NCBI GenBank assembly: GCA_045603485.1
Contig: JAZUMF010000001.1
Span: forward strand, 1-46,120
Length of the DNA stretch: 46,120 nt
DNA from: RGIG5952 sp045603485
Lineage (GTDB): Bacteria; Verrucomicrobiota; Kiritimatiellia; RFP12; JAAYLN01
Direction of reading: 5' to 3'
In this document: piece by piece, positions 8,934 to 17,542 of the stretch
Numbering within the stretch: position 1 is the first letter of the stretch
Layout of the letters: every line of letters begins with the position of its first letter
Made by a program: the position numbers and the translations under genes
The notes under the pieces: generated by a model
Database searches by the model: none
Told to the model about the DNA's origin: nothing
What the model saw: the letters and a program-made list of their open reading frames with translations, nothing else

Positions 8934-10193
8934 CTAGTCGATGCTAATGATGAAGTCGGCGCTGCATTCCAGCAATGATGTCTCGAAGCCGGAGTAGATG
9001 CGAAGTATATACTCTCCTTTCGGAAGAGGCGGTAGTATTGCCGCTGATTTGGTCTTGTCTGGAGATGTGAGTATTTTTAGTTCTTTGGCTTCTTCATCGC
9101 TTGATGTTGCGCCGAGTGTTACTGCGACATTGACACCTTCAGGTGCGCTGTAAAGGAACAGCGCACTTTTATCGCTGGCTGCACTTAGGCTACTGGTGTA
9201 ATTATCTCCAAGCTTTAGGCCGTTTGTAAAGAATGATGGCTTTAGGTTTGGCAGAATGGTAAAGGCTGTTTCGCGTTGTAATGGCTCTTCAAGGAGTTGC
9301 CAGTTTTCGTTTTCGGGCAGATGGTCGAAGATGAACTGATTGGCGGGGGTGTCAAAGTAATAATCTTGCCTTGATTTGGCGCTTTGGCTGTTGTCTCCTT
9401 CTTGAACAGCCCCCCATGTCGCATCCAACAGGCTCCAGGTGCCGTCATCATTTTGGAAGGCGTTCCAGGCATGGCGAAAGTCTGATATCGCTTTGTCGTC
9501 AGGAGTGTCTCTATATCCTCTGACATCACCGATTAGCCATGTTGAGGTTATTCCTGCTGATTCGCACAGCGCATCAAAGAGCCAGGCGTAGCCGATGCAG
9601 ACTGTTGAACCTCGCTTCAGTACTGAGAGCGGGTCGTGTTCATGGGTATATTGGTTTGCCCCTCGGGTGATATTTTTCCATTCGTCTGTGTCATAGACTA
9701 TATTTGATGTGAGCCAGTCATAAATGGCTTTTGCCTTTTCTTGTCTGCCTGTGAGGCCTTTTGTCAGTTCTGCCGCGAGGTCACGGACTTCTTTTGGTAT
9801 CGGGGCGTTTTTTGATTTTCGTAATTTTTCAAATATCGGAGGCTCAATTGAGCTGGGCTTTGCTTTTTCTAGAACTTTGTGCTCCTGTCTTGCCTGAAGG
9901 CTTTTTTCTTTAGTGGCGAGTGCCGTGTCGTTTATGTAGGTAAGGTCTTTATGCCATTTGTGGAACGGGTTGCTTCGCCTTTCTGTAAAATTTCCGTTTG
10001 TGGGGTTATTTATAGCGTTGTCGTGAGTTGGGCTTATTTGCGTCGGGCGTGAAAATGTTTCTGGATAGCCTGAGGTTGGCGTCTTTGATATTTTCTTTTT
10101 GCTTGAGAGACCTTTGTCGGCTAAATTAACGACAATAGCACTCGCGGTTAAAAGAACGGCGAGTGCTGTCAGGATTTTAGTGCGTCTTTCCAT
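8934..10193 (-). CDS. Membrane-anchored transglutaminase-fold protein
   Basis: The 419 residues start with a short basic tip and one hydrophobic helix (about 7-25), then a polar linker, then a transglutaminase/cysteine-protease-like core (about 140-270). The expected triad is visible as Cys199 (GSTVCIGYAWLF), His241 (FRHAWNAF) and Asp257 (LLDATWG). The C-terminal 130 residues look like a beta-rich domain. It likely acts in the periplasm or at the surface, hydrolysing or cross-linking amide bonds; the substrate is unknown. Its start overlaps the stop of the TolC-like gene by one base (TGATG), so it is the last gene of the MacAB-type operon, a placement suggesting processing of the exported substrate. 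Confidence 0.8.
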   Translation of the reverse strand: MERRTKILTALAVLLTASAIVVNLADKGLSSKKKISKTPTSGYPETFSRPTQISPTHDNAINNPTNGNFTERRSNPFHKWHKDLTYINDTALATKEKSLQARQEHKVLEKAKPSSIEPPIFEKLRKSKNAPIPKEVRDLAAELTKGLTGRQEKAKAIYDWLTSNIVYDTDEWKNITRGANQYTHEHDPLSVLKRGSTVCIGYAWLFDALCESAGITSTWLIGDVRGYRDTPDDKAISDFRHAWNAFQNDDGTWSLLDATWGAVQEGDNSQSAKSRQDYYFDTPANQFIFDHLPENENWQLLEEPLQRETAFTILPNLKPSFFTNGLKLGDNYTSSLSAASDKSALFLYSAPEGVNVAVTLGATSSDEEAKELKILTSPDKTKSAAILPPLPKGEYILRIYSGFETSLLECSADFIISID

Positions 10194-11557
10194 CAGTAAT
10201 TTCCACCAAGTGATTTGTAGAGTGCGATTTTAGCTAATGCAAGGTTCGCATCTGCTTCGGCAACTGAGCGGTCGTGCGTTAGCTGGCTTTGCTGGGCTGT
10301 AATGACATTTATGTATTCACCAAGGTCTTTTTCGTACATTGATATCGCAAGTGTCAGGGCGCGTTTTTGAGTGTCGCGCGCCTTTTTAAGCGGTTGGAGG
10401 CGTTCTATGTCTGATTTAAGTGAGGTCGCCTCGGTTTCTACTTCGTGTAGGGCCTTGAGGACTGTTTCGCGGTAGACGAGTGCGGCTTCTTCGGCCGTTG
10501 CCTTTGCCTTTTCGATTTGTGCCTTGGTGCGCCCGAAGTTTAGTATGTCCCACTTGATTGATGGACCCGCTTGAATCGTTTTTACGGCTTCACCCCAATC
10601 GCTGAATGAGGCTGATGATAGGCTGGCGTTTACTCCGATTGAGACTGTGGGATAATATGCCGCCTGACTTATCCCTATCCGTGCTAGGGCAGCCGCGTAG
10701 TTTTTTTCGGCTTTGCGAATGTCAGGGCGGCGGCGCAAAAGCTCAGATGGCACTGTTAGGGCAACATCCGGTGCAATTGGGATTGCTTTTACCGGTGTGA
10801 GGGTTTCATCTAATTTGCCGGGGTTTAGTGCCAGAAGTGTTTCAATACGGCGAATGCAGCTTTCTATGGCCGCCTTTGCTGTTGGGAGGGTGGCTTTTGT
10901 GGCGTGCATTTGCGATTCGCTTGAGAGGCTGTCCAGTTCGCTTGAGAGGCCTGCCTCATACTTTGCCTTTGCTATGTTATATGAGCTTTCCTGTAATGCA
11001 AGATTGTTTGTCGCGATTTGGTATTGCAGCTGAAGAAGCCGTAGGTTGATATATTCTGCTGCAATTTCGGCATCAAGCGTGAGCTTCGCATCAGCGAGGG
11101 ACAGTTCCGTCGCCTCTAGCTCTGCTGTCGCGGCTTCAACCGTGCGTCGCTTTTTACCGAAGAGGTCTGGTTCCCACGAGGCGTCAAAGCCGCCTCCAAT
11201 GCGTTCGCTAGTGGCATCGGGGTCAAATGATTTTGTTTTTGAAGCACTGGCGGAAAAGCCCACATTGGGCCAATAGTCTGCCTTCGCGCCGGATAGTGTG
11301 GCGCGCGAGGCTCTAACACGCTGCATAGTTTGCCGGATGGTAAGGTTGTTGGTTGCTGCGGTGTGGAGCAATGCAGTCAAAATCGGGTCGTTGAAGCCGT
11401 CAAACCATGCTTTTGTATTTGTGGTAGTGGCGCTTTCTGCCAGGAATTGTTCTGGCAGCGATATGTCGGGGCGTTTATATGACGGGCCTATCACGCAACC
11501 TGAGAGAAGGGCGGTTATGGATAGTGATAGCGCAAAGAGGTATTTGAATCTGTCCAT
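10193..11557 (-). CDS. TolC/NodT-family outer-membrane efflux lipoprotein
   Basis: Outer-membrane channel of a tripartite exporter. The N-terminus is a lipoprotein signal with the lipobox LLSGC followed by VIGPSYKRPD, typical of the NodT branch. Two OEP repeats of long helices follow (heptad-rich segments near 130-230 and 330-450), including the family segment LLRRRPDIRKAE. The 454 residues are normal for the family. AAGGAGG precedes the ATG, and only 11 bp separate it from the MacB-like permease gene upstream, so the channel is probably dedicated to this MacAB-type pump. Confidence 0.92.
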   Translation of the reverse strand: MDRFKYLFALSLSITALLSGCVIGPSYKRPDISLPEQFLAESATTTNTKAWFDGFNDPILTALLHTAATNNLTIRQTMQRVRASRATLSGAKADYWPNVGFSASASKTKSFDPDATSERIGGGFDASWEPDLFGKKRRTVEAATAELEATELSLADAKLTLDAEIAAEYINLRLLQLQYQIATNNLALQESSYNIAKAKYEAGLSSELDSLSSESQMHATKATLPTAKAAIESCIRRIETLLALNPGKLDETLTPVKAIPIAPDVALTVPSELLRRRPDIRKAEKNYAAALARIGISQAAYYPTVSIGVNASLSSASFSDWGEAVKTIQAGPSIKWDILNFGRTKAQIEKAKATAEEAALVYRETVLKALHEVETEATSLKSDIERLQPLKKARDTQKRALTLAISMYEKDLGEYINVITAQQSQLTHDRSVAEADANLALAKIALYKSLGGNY

Positions 11558-11568
11558 GGTGGGCCTCC

Positions 11569-12927
11569 TTATTCGTATCTTAAAGCATCAATTGGGTTTA
11601 GGCGAGATGCGCGCCATGCGGGATAGAATCCAAAAATTATGCCGATAGCGGCTGAGACCGCGAATGATATTAAAATTGCTTCTGGCGATGATGAGGTCGG
11701 CCAGCCAAGTACCTTTGATACCACACTTGATGCTATTCTGCCGGTCAATATACCGATAATTCCACCTGAAATGCAGAGGATTACCGATTCAACCAGGAAT
11801 TGGGTCAGGATGTCATTGCCTCTGGCGCCAATCGACATGCGGAGTCCGATCTCTCTTGTGCGTTCCGTGACTGAGACAAACATGATATTCATGATGCCGA
11901 CACCGCCAACAACGAGTGAAATTAGTGCTACGATGAGCAGGAGGTTGGTCATCAATGTTGATGTGGCAGCAAGTGTGTCAATGAGTTCGCTCATGTTTCT
12001 GACTTCAAAATCGTCTTCAGCACCTTCTTGAATGTTGTGTCTCATCCGTAGGGTATCTTTGATTTCGTCAATGGCATTATCGATAGAGTCGGACGATATT
12101 GCCGATGCGGAGATTCTGTTTATGTTATTGAAGCGTATTGGCATTTGGTAGTTTGCCGTTTGCGCCGCATCGCGAGACGGGTAGAGAGAGATTGATGAAA
12201 TTGGATATATGTCTTTGCGCGAATAGGAGGAGCTGCCGGAAGCGGTTGAGGCTTGACCTCCGCCGCGCGAAAGGCGATTACGCATTGTTGTCCATGGGAT
12301 TATTACCGTATCGTTTTGATCCATACCCATTAGATTTGCGCCCTTAGGAGAAAGCACGCCAACAACTTTGAAGTTTACATTCCTAAGTCGTACTTCGGCA
12401 CCGATCGGACTTTCACCTTCATCAAAAAGTTCATCAACGACTGTTTGGCCAAGGAGGCATACTGTCGATGCCGCCGAGACATCGCGATCGGTAAAGCAGA
12501 CGCCATCTGATATTTCCCAGTTTTGAACATCTAGATAATCGGGAGAGCCTGACTCAATCCTCATTGGGTTCCAGTTTTTGTTGCCATATACAACTTGTAT
12601 TCCGCTTTGCGAAAGAACCGGAGTTGCCGCCTTTACCGATGGGCAATCGCGTATTATCGCTTCACAATCTTCTGTTGTCAGTGTTATGCCTGTACCTGAG
12701 CCTGTGCTGACGCCGCCTTTGCTGATTGCGACAGGAGATATCATCAAGACATTTGAACCCATATTGGAGATGCGTTCGCTGATTTGTTTTGTTGCTCCGG
12801 CACCAATTTCCATCATTGCAATGACTGAGGCAATTCCGATGACTATTCCAAGCATGGTCAGGATTGAGCGCAGAATATTACGGCGAAGTGCAGTCAGGGC
12901 TGTAATTATAACTTGCAGTGTTATCAT
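11569..12927 (-). CDS. MacB/FtsX-type ABC transporter permease
   Basis: Permease half of a mechanotransmission ABC transporter. The first cytoplasmic/TM1 segment reads ALRRNILRSILTMLGIVIGI, a hallmark of MacB permeases. It is followed by a large periplasmic domain (about 45-320) and three C-terminal transmembrane helices (about 325-350, 375-400, 415-440) with the motif GLRMSIGARGNDILTQFL. In E. coli MacB the ATPase is fused to this part; here it is a separate gene 21 bp upstream. AAGGAGGACG lies before the ATG. Confidence 0.93.
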   Translation of the reverse strand: MITLQVIITALTALRRNILRSILTMLGIVIGIASVIAMMEIGAGATKQISERISNMGSNVLMISPVAISKGGVSTGSGTGITLTTEDCEAIIRDCPSVKAATPVLSQSGIQVVYGNKNWNPMRIESGSPDYLDVQNWEISDGVCFTDRDVSAASTVCLLGQTVVDELFDEGESPIGAEVRLRNVNFKVVGVLSPKGANLMGMDQNDTVIIPWTTMRNRLSRGGGQASTASGSSSYSRKDIYPISSISLYPSRDAAQTANYQMPIRFNNINRISASAISSDSIDNAIDEIKDTLRMRHNIQEGAEDDFEVRNMSELIDTLAATSTLMTNLLLIVALISLVVGGVGIMNIMFVSVTERTREIGLRMSIGARGNDILTQFLVESVILCISGGIIGILTGRIASSVVSKVLGWPTSSSPEAILISFAVSAAIGIIFGFYPAWRASRLNPIDALRYE

Positions 12928-12948
12928 ATTCGTCCTCCTTTCCGCTGT

Positions 12949-13641
12949 TTATCTGTATATGCCCGAAACTATTTGACCGTCTTTAATCTGGATTGTTTCG
13001 CGGACATAATCGCATACTTCGGCATCATGTGTAACTAGAACTATTGTTATGCCTTCCTCTTCGTTTAAGCGTCTGAACATTTCAAGAATTTCAACGGTCG
13101 TCTTTGAGTCGAGATTTCCCGTTGGCTCGTCTGCGAAGAGTATGCGTGGCTTGTTTATAAGCGCTCTTGCAATTGCGACCCTTTGCTGCTGTCCGCCTGA
13201 AAGCTGATTCGGCGCGTGGTTCATGCGTGACTCTAGACCCATGCGACGAAGAAGCTCGATGGCCCATTGGCGATTTTCAGATTTCGGTTTGCGCGGGCGC
13301 TGATATTCCAGCGGGAGCATTACATTTTGTAGTGCCGATGTTCTTGCAAGTAGATTGAAGTTTTGAAATACAAAGCCGATTCGAGCGTTTCTCAGGTCTG
13401 CGCGTTCGTCAGGTGTGAGCTTTGAAACATCTTTTCCATCAAAGCGGTACTGCCCCGAGGTCGGCGTATCAAGAAAGCCTAATATGTTCATCAGCGTTGA
13501 CTTGCCAGAACCTGAGGCGCCCATAAGCGCAACGAGGCTTCCTTCCTCGATATTCAGTGTGACACCCTTTAGTACATCAACGCCTTCCGAGCCGGCAAGT
13601 GAATAGGTTTTTCTGATGTCTTTTAGCTCTATTAGTGCCAT
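12949..13641 (-). CDS. MacB/LolD-type ABC transporter ATPase
   Basis: Nucleotide-binding subunit for the adjacent permease. The 230 residues show Walker A GASGSGKST (41-49), a Q-loop in VFQNFNLLAR, signature LSGGQQQR (147-154), Walker B with DEPTGNLD (171-178), and the H-loop VTHD. GGAGGTG precedes the ATG, and 31 bp separate it from the adaptor gene. Sequence alone cannot distinguish a macrolide/peptide exporter from a lipoprotein-extraction role, but the adaptor and channel genes in the operon favour MacAB-type export over LolCDE. Confidence 0.93.
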   Translation of the reverse strand: MALIELKDIRKTYSLAGSEGVDVLKGVTLNIEEGSLVALMGASGSGKSTLMNILGFLDTPTSGQYRFDGKDVSKLTPDERADLRNARIGFVFQNFNLLARTSALQNVMLPLEYQRPRKPKSENRQWAIELLRRMGLESRMNHAPNQLSGGQQQRVAIARALINKPRILFADEPTGNLDSKTTVEILEMFRRLNEEEGITIVLVTHDAEVCDYVRETIQIKDGQIVSGIYR

Positions 13642-13672
13642 AATGCACCTCCATTCCTAATATCGTCGTTTT

Positions 13673-14941
13673 TTATGGGCGAGGAGGGCGTTTCTGGGGC
13701 TTGGGCATATCTGGCATAAACGGATTCTTTTCTCCAAAGCCATTGCCTTTTTGGTTGGCAGAGTGTGTTGTTATTGAAGTGATTACCTCCATGTTTTCCT
13801 TTAGTTCATTTGATTCAACGGAGGCATTGATTCCATTCGATAAAAGCACCTTGACATTGATGCGCTTTATTTCGCCGGTAGTGCGATTGATTGTATAGAC
13901 GGCATTGCCAAGATTTTTCTCGCCCGCAGGTGCAAAACGGAGTGCCTTTGCAGGGATTACCAGCCCGCCATCAGAGCGTGCGGTCTCAAAGCGAACATTG
14001 GCTGTCAAGTAGGGGAGAAGTGAATAATCGCTGTTATTGGTGTCAACCTCTACCGTGTATGTCACTACATTTGAGGATATGGTGGCATTTAATCTGATAC
14101 GCTTTACAGTCCCTGTAAAGGTTCGTCCTGGAAATGTGTCAACGGTGAAGGTCACTCTTCCGCCCGGTTTGATAGAGCCAATGTCAGCCTCATTGACGGC
14201 AACCCAAATCTGAACTTGCGAAAGATCTCTTGCAACCAAGAAGAGAGATGACGCACTCATCGACGATACAACTGTCTGCCCGACATTTACGCGACGGTCG
14301 ATAATTATGCCATCTACAGACGAGACGATTTCGCAGTAGCTGAGATTGCGTTCGGCTTTTTCTACGCTCGCCTTTGCCTCAATTACACTGGCTTCCGCCT
14401 GTTTAAGCTGCGCGGAGGTGACAGCAACCGTTGCCTCGGAATTTTCGTAGTCGGTGCGGTATTTTTCGTAGGTTGTTTGTGAAAGAGCGGGACCTACGCC
14501 AATCTTTTGGGCTCTTTCCCATTCTCGCCTTGCCTGATTCCGCGTCGTTTCTGATTGCAAAAGTTGAGCACGGGCAACTGCAACTGATGCCTCTGAGCGT
14601 TGTAATTGCGCTCTCGCGACATTTAAGTCTGCAACATATGTAACATCGTCAATCTTTGCAAGGAGCATTCCGTTAGTCACTATTGAGCAATAGTCAAGGT
14701 CTTCACCGTCCTGTCCCTTACCGAATGCCAGAATCTTTCCTGAAACCTGTGCGCCGATATCTATGAGCTCTACTGGCTCAATTGTGCCCGTTGCGGAGAC
14801 CGTCTGCACAACTGCGCCTTTTTCCACTTTACTGGAAAGATAGCTTATTTGCCGCTTACTTGCCTTTGTGCCTGTAATGTCACACGCAATAAAGAGTGTG
14901 GTAGATAGGGCAAGAAATAAAGCGAAATCAACTTTCTTCAT
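13673..14941 (-). CDS. MacA-like periplasmic adaptor (HlyD family)
   Basis: Periplasmic adaptor linking the MacB-like transporter to the outer-membrane channel. The start at 14941 is preferred over an in-frame ATG 27 bp earlier because AGGAGG sits just ahead of it and it gives a clean signal, MKKVDFALFLALS, ending in FIAC (a likely lipoprotein Cys). The barrel-sandwich motif VSATGTIEPVELIDIGAQVS is followed by a long Ala-rich coiled-coil hairpin (about 105-210) and by beta-barrel and membrane-proximal domains (VNVGQTV...VNEADIGSIKPGG). The C-terminus ends in a Pro-rich tail. First gene of the five-gene operon, preceded by paired operator-like palindromes. Confidence 0.92.
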   Translation of the reverse strand: MKKVDFALFLALSTTLFIACDITGTKASKRQISYLSSKVEKGAVVQTVSATGTIEPVELIDIGAQVSGKILAFGKGQDGEDLDYCSIVTNGMLLAKIDDVTYVADLNVARAQLQRSEASVAVARAQLLQSETTRNQARREWERAQKIGVGPALSQTTYEKYRTDYENSEATVAVTSAQLKQAEASVIEAKASVEKAERNLSYCEIVSSVDGIIIDRRVNVGQTVVSSMSASSLFLVARDLSQVQIWVAVNEADIGSIKPGGRVTFTVDTFPGRTFTGTVKRIRLNATISSNVVTYTVEVDTNNSDYSLLPYLTANVRFETARSDGGLVIPAKALRFAPAGEKNLGNAVYTINRTTGEIKRINVKVLLSNGINASVESNELKENMEVITSITTHSANQKGNGFGEKNPFMPDMPKPQKRPPRP

Positions 14942-14983
14942 AATACCTCCTAGAAAGAACCGCTGCAATTATTTTTAATAATT

Positions 14984-15019
14984 ATGAATCTATATTCATT
15001 TTATCGAATATAAATTCAT
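14984..15019. promoter_or_regulatory. Paired operator-like palindromes upstream of macA-like operon
   Basis: ATGAATCTATATTCAT (14984-14999) and, on the other strand, ATGAATTTATATTCGA (15019-15004) are near-identical 16-bp palindromes with centres 20 bp apart, about two helical turns. Together they form a 14-bp-arm inverted repeat with one mismatch (14984-14997 and 15006-15019). They lie just upstream of the macA-like start, where the promoter should be; a CATAAT -10 candidate overlaps on the minus strand. The form resembles TetR-family operators. An AT-rich terminator for the MATE gene is a less likely alternative. Confidence 0.55.
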
Positions 15020-16380
15020 TACGCAATAGTTCTGTCGGTCGAAGGTAATATTTTCTTGCAAAGGTATATGTAATAAAGATAATCAATTACGGCTGCAAAA
15101 ATCCAGGCGAGCGGATTTGTCGCTGAAAGGCCCCAATATCCCCAGAAAAGCATCATAGGGAAAATAAGTATGCCCCTTGCTATAAGCTCTGCAACTCCTC
15201 CCAGAAACGGGACAAATTGGTATCCCATTCCCTGAAGGACATTACGGTATATCACTACGCCAACGAGGAAGATATAATAAGGAGCCGATGTGATGCAATA
15301 TATCCATACATACTCCAAAAATTCCCGAGAAGGAGTTTTTAAGAAAATTTTGGTCCACTGAACATAAAAAAAGAGGACTATTGCGGCGCAAAGTAATGAA
15401 TAGGCAATCATACTTTTGACGCAAGAGTACACCCCGCGCCTCAGTCGTTCGAATTTGGCCGCTCCGTAGTTCTGCGCTGAATAAGTCGCCATTGCCGTTG
15501 CAACCGAGTAGAGCGGCAGTGTGACAAGGGCTTCTATATTTGAACCGATGGCAAAGGCTCCGATCGCATCTTCGCCGAGTTTATTTGTAAGAGCCTGTCT
15601 TATGACGCAACCGATGGCTGTAAAAACGAACTGCATCGACATTGGCATACCGATGCGGATCTGCTCCTTGACCGTATTCCAATCCGGGTGGAACAATTCA
15701 TGAAGAGTTATACGCATAAGCGAATATTTTGAATATCCAATCCTAAAGTATATTACCGCCATAATTGTGTGAACCGAGACGGTGGCGATTCCTACACCAA
15801 AAACACCCCAGTTGAAGAGGGCGACGAAAAGAATATTTAGGATAATATTGAGAACCGTTGATACACTGCTCCAAATCAATGGCGTCATACTGTCGCCGAT
15901 TGCTCGAATCTGTGCAATTGCCGTATTTGTAAATATGCTTATAAAAGTGCCGCCGAAAATACAGTAAAGGTATACTCTCGAATCGTGAAACAAAGAATCG
16001 GGGATCTGCATTATGCGCAGCAGGGGACCTGCATAGATAATCATAAAGGGAGCGACTGCGGCGACAAATCCCAATGAAACCACAATTGAAGCCACAATAG
16101 ACCGTTTAGTGCCGTCAATGTCTTTGGCTCCTATTCTTTGCGAAGTGATAACGGCGCAACCGTTGGTGATTCCGAAGAGTAATCCTCCATAGAGAAAGAT
16201 AATGGCTGAAGTTGCGGCAATCGCCGAATATGCGTTCAACCCGCAAAACCTTCCAACGATTGCCATGTCTGCTGTAGTGTAAAGCTGGAAGACAACATTT
16301 GAAACAATAATAGGGATTGAAAACAGAAAAATTTGCTTCAGAGGATTTCCCTCTGTCAAATCTACGCAATAGTTTTTCAT
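15019..16380 (-). CDS. MATE-family efflux transporter
   Basis: Cation-coupled multidrug or metabolite antiporter of the inner membrane. The 453 residues contain twelve hydrophobic segments in two six-helix halves. Family features include the N-terminal EGNPLKQIFLFSIPIIVSN, the first-helix YTTADMAIVGRFCG, and the matching second-half segment GSNIEALVTLP...ATAMATYSAQNYGA. Length is typical for NorM/DinF-like MATE proteins; the substrate cannot be read from sequence. It is transcribed from a TTGACA-type promoter back-to-back with purC, and its coding end runs into the paired palindromes ahead of the macA-like gene. The leader has no clear Shine-Dalgarno sequence. Confidence 0.92.
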   Translation of the reverse strand: MKNYCVDLTEGNPLKQIFLFSIPIIVSNVVFQLYTTADMAIVGRFCGLNAYSAIAATSAIIFLYGGLLFGITNGCAVITSQRIGAKDIDGTKRSIVASIVVSLGFVAAVAPFMIIYAGPLLRIMQIPDSLFHDSRVYLYCIFGGTFISIFTNTAIAQIRAIGDSMTPLIWSSVSTVLNIILNILFVALFNWGVFGVGIATVSVHTIMAVIYFRIGYSKYSLMRITLHELFHPDWNTVKEQIRIGMPMSMQFVFTAIGCVIRQALTNKLGEDAIGAFAIGSNIEALVTLPLYSVATAMATYSAQNYGAAKFERLRRGVYSCVKSMIAYSLLCAAIVLFFYVQWTKIFLKTPSREFLEYVWIYCITSAPYYIFLVGVVIYRNVLQGMGYQFVPFLGGVAELIARGILIFPMMLFWGYWGLSATNPLAWIFAAVIDYLYYIYLCKKILPSTDRTIA

Positions 16381-16402
16381 TTTGGAAAAAAAAGTGGAGT
16401 AA

Positions 16403-16427
16403 TTAGAGAAAATCGCAAAATCTCTAA
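16403..16427. promoter_or_regulatory. Inverted repeat TTAGAGA...TCTCTAA in MATE leader
   Basis: TTAGAGA (16403-16409) and TCTCTAA (16421-16427) form 7-bp perfect arms around 11 bp, between the MATE promoter and its start codon. A third TCTCTAA lies at 16533-16539, downstream of the purC -10 box. This may be an operator, or a leader hairpin affecting MATE translation. Confidence 0.35.
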
Positions 16428-16442
16428 CAAAGAAGTGTAAAT

Positions 16443-16472
16443 ATTTTAATTTGTTTATGCTATTTATGTCAA
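16443..16472 (-). promoter_or_regulatory. MATE gene promoter
   Basis: On the minus strand TTGACA (16472-16467) and TAAAAT (16448-16443) are separated by 18 bp. The -35 box lies 19 bp from the oppositely directed purC -35 box, so the two promoters stand back-to-back. Confidence 0.65.
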
Positions 16473-16491
16473 CGATAACTATGATAAGAAA

Positions 16492-16520
16492 TTGACATTA
16501 ATCAGGAAAGAATGTATTCT
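16492..16520 (+). promoter_or_regulatory. purC promoter
   Basis: TTGACA (16492-16497) and TATTCT (16515-16520) at 17-bp spacing. The same TTGACA-N17-TATTCT pair drives the dksA-like gene, so this looks like a housekeeping-sigma promoter form of this genome. No purine riboswitch is seen in the short leader. Confidence 0.75.
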
Positions 16521-16561
16521 ACTTAATAGGATTCTCTAATAACAACTGTGAGGTTTTTGAT

Positions 16562-17524
16562 ATGATTTCCGATAAGCGAATACAGGAAGAGCTTAATAAT
16601 GTTTTAGACGCAACCGATTTTAAGGTTGGTAAGCGGATTAGCGGCAAAGTCCGTGATAGCTACATTTTGCCCAATGGCCGTCGCGCTTTGGTGACTACCG
16701 ACCGCGTTTCGGCATTTGATCGTATTTTGGGTACGATTCCATTTAAGGGGCAGGTTTTGAACCAGCTTGCGGCATTTTGGTTTGAGCAGACAAAGGATAT
16801 TGTCGCAAACCATGTTATCTCTGTTCCTGATCCAAATGTTATGGTCGTTGCAGAGTGCGGCCAGCTCCCGCTTGAGTTTATCGTCCGCGGCTATATAACT
16901 GGTGTCACATCAACTTCCGCTTGGACAAACTATGCCAAAGGCGCTCGCGAGATTTGCGGCAATAAGCTTCCCGATGGTCTTCGCAAGGATCAGAAGCTTG
17001 AGCGTCCCATTCTTACCCCGACTACCAAACATGAAGTCCATGACCGCAATATATCTCGTGATGAAGCCGTCTCCGAGGGATTAATCACTCCTGAGCTTTT
17101 TGATGAAGCTGCATCCGTTTGCTTTAAAATGTTTGAGGCGGGTACGAAAGAAGCTCAAAAGCGCGGTCTTATCCTCGTTGATACAAAATACGAGCTTGGT
17201 ATGCTTGATGGTAAGTTAGTCGTCTCAGATGAGATTCACACACCAGACTCTTCGCGTTATTGGTATGAAGATACCTACGAAACTCTCTTTGCCGAAGGTA
17301 AAGACCAGCGTAAGCTCGATAAGGAATATGTCCGTGAGTGGCTCGCAGCACGAGGCTTCCGCGGTGAGGGCGATGTTCCTGAGCTTACTGAGGAAGTGCG
17401 TATTGAGGCCGCCAAACGGTACATTACCGCTTATGAGCTTATCACAGGCAGAGAGTTTGTTCCTGCCGAAGGTAATATATCAGAGCGCATAGAGGCCGCC
17501 CTCGTCAGTGCTGCAAATGCTTAA
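16562..17524 (+). CDS. purC: SAICAR synthetase (phosphoribosylaminoimidazole-succinocarboxamide synthase)
   Basis: Joins CAIR and aspartate using ATP in purine synthesis. Family motifs are GKVRDSY with GRRALVTTDRVSAFDR near the N-terminus, VLNQLAAFWF, PLEFIVRGYITG, and the C-terminal LVDTKYELG and DEIHTPDSSRYW. At 320 residues it belongs to the longer PurC form (as in yeast Ade1) rather than the roughly 240-residue E. coli type. GTGAGG precedes the ATG. It has its own promoter, and gspG follows only 18 bp later with no terminator, so the pseudopilin genes are probably co-transcribed with it. Confidence 0.96.
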   Translation: MISDKRIQEELNNVLDATDFKVGKRISGKVRDSYILPNGRRALVTTDRVSAFDRILGTIPFKGQVLNQLAAFWFEQTKDIVANHVISVPDPNVMVVAECGQLPLEFIVRGYITGVTSTSAWTNYAKGAREICGNKLPDGLRKDQKLERPILTPTTKHEVHDRNISRDEAVSEGLITPELFDEAASVCFKMFEAGTKEAQKRGLILVDTKYELGMLDGKLVVSDEIHTPDSSRYWYEDTYETLFAEGKDQRKLDKEYVREWLAARGFRGEGDVPELTEEVRIEAAKRYITAYELITGREFVPAEGNISERIEAALVSAANA

Positions 17525-17542
17525 TCATAAAAGGAGTTAGTC

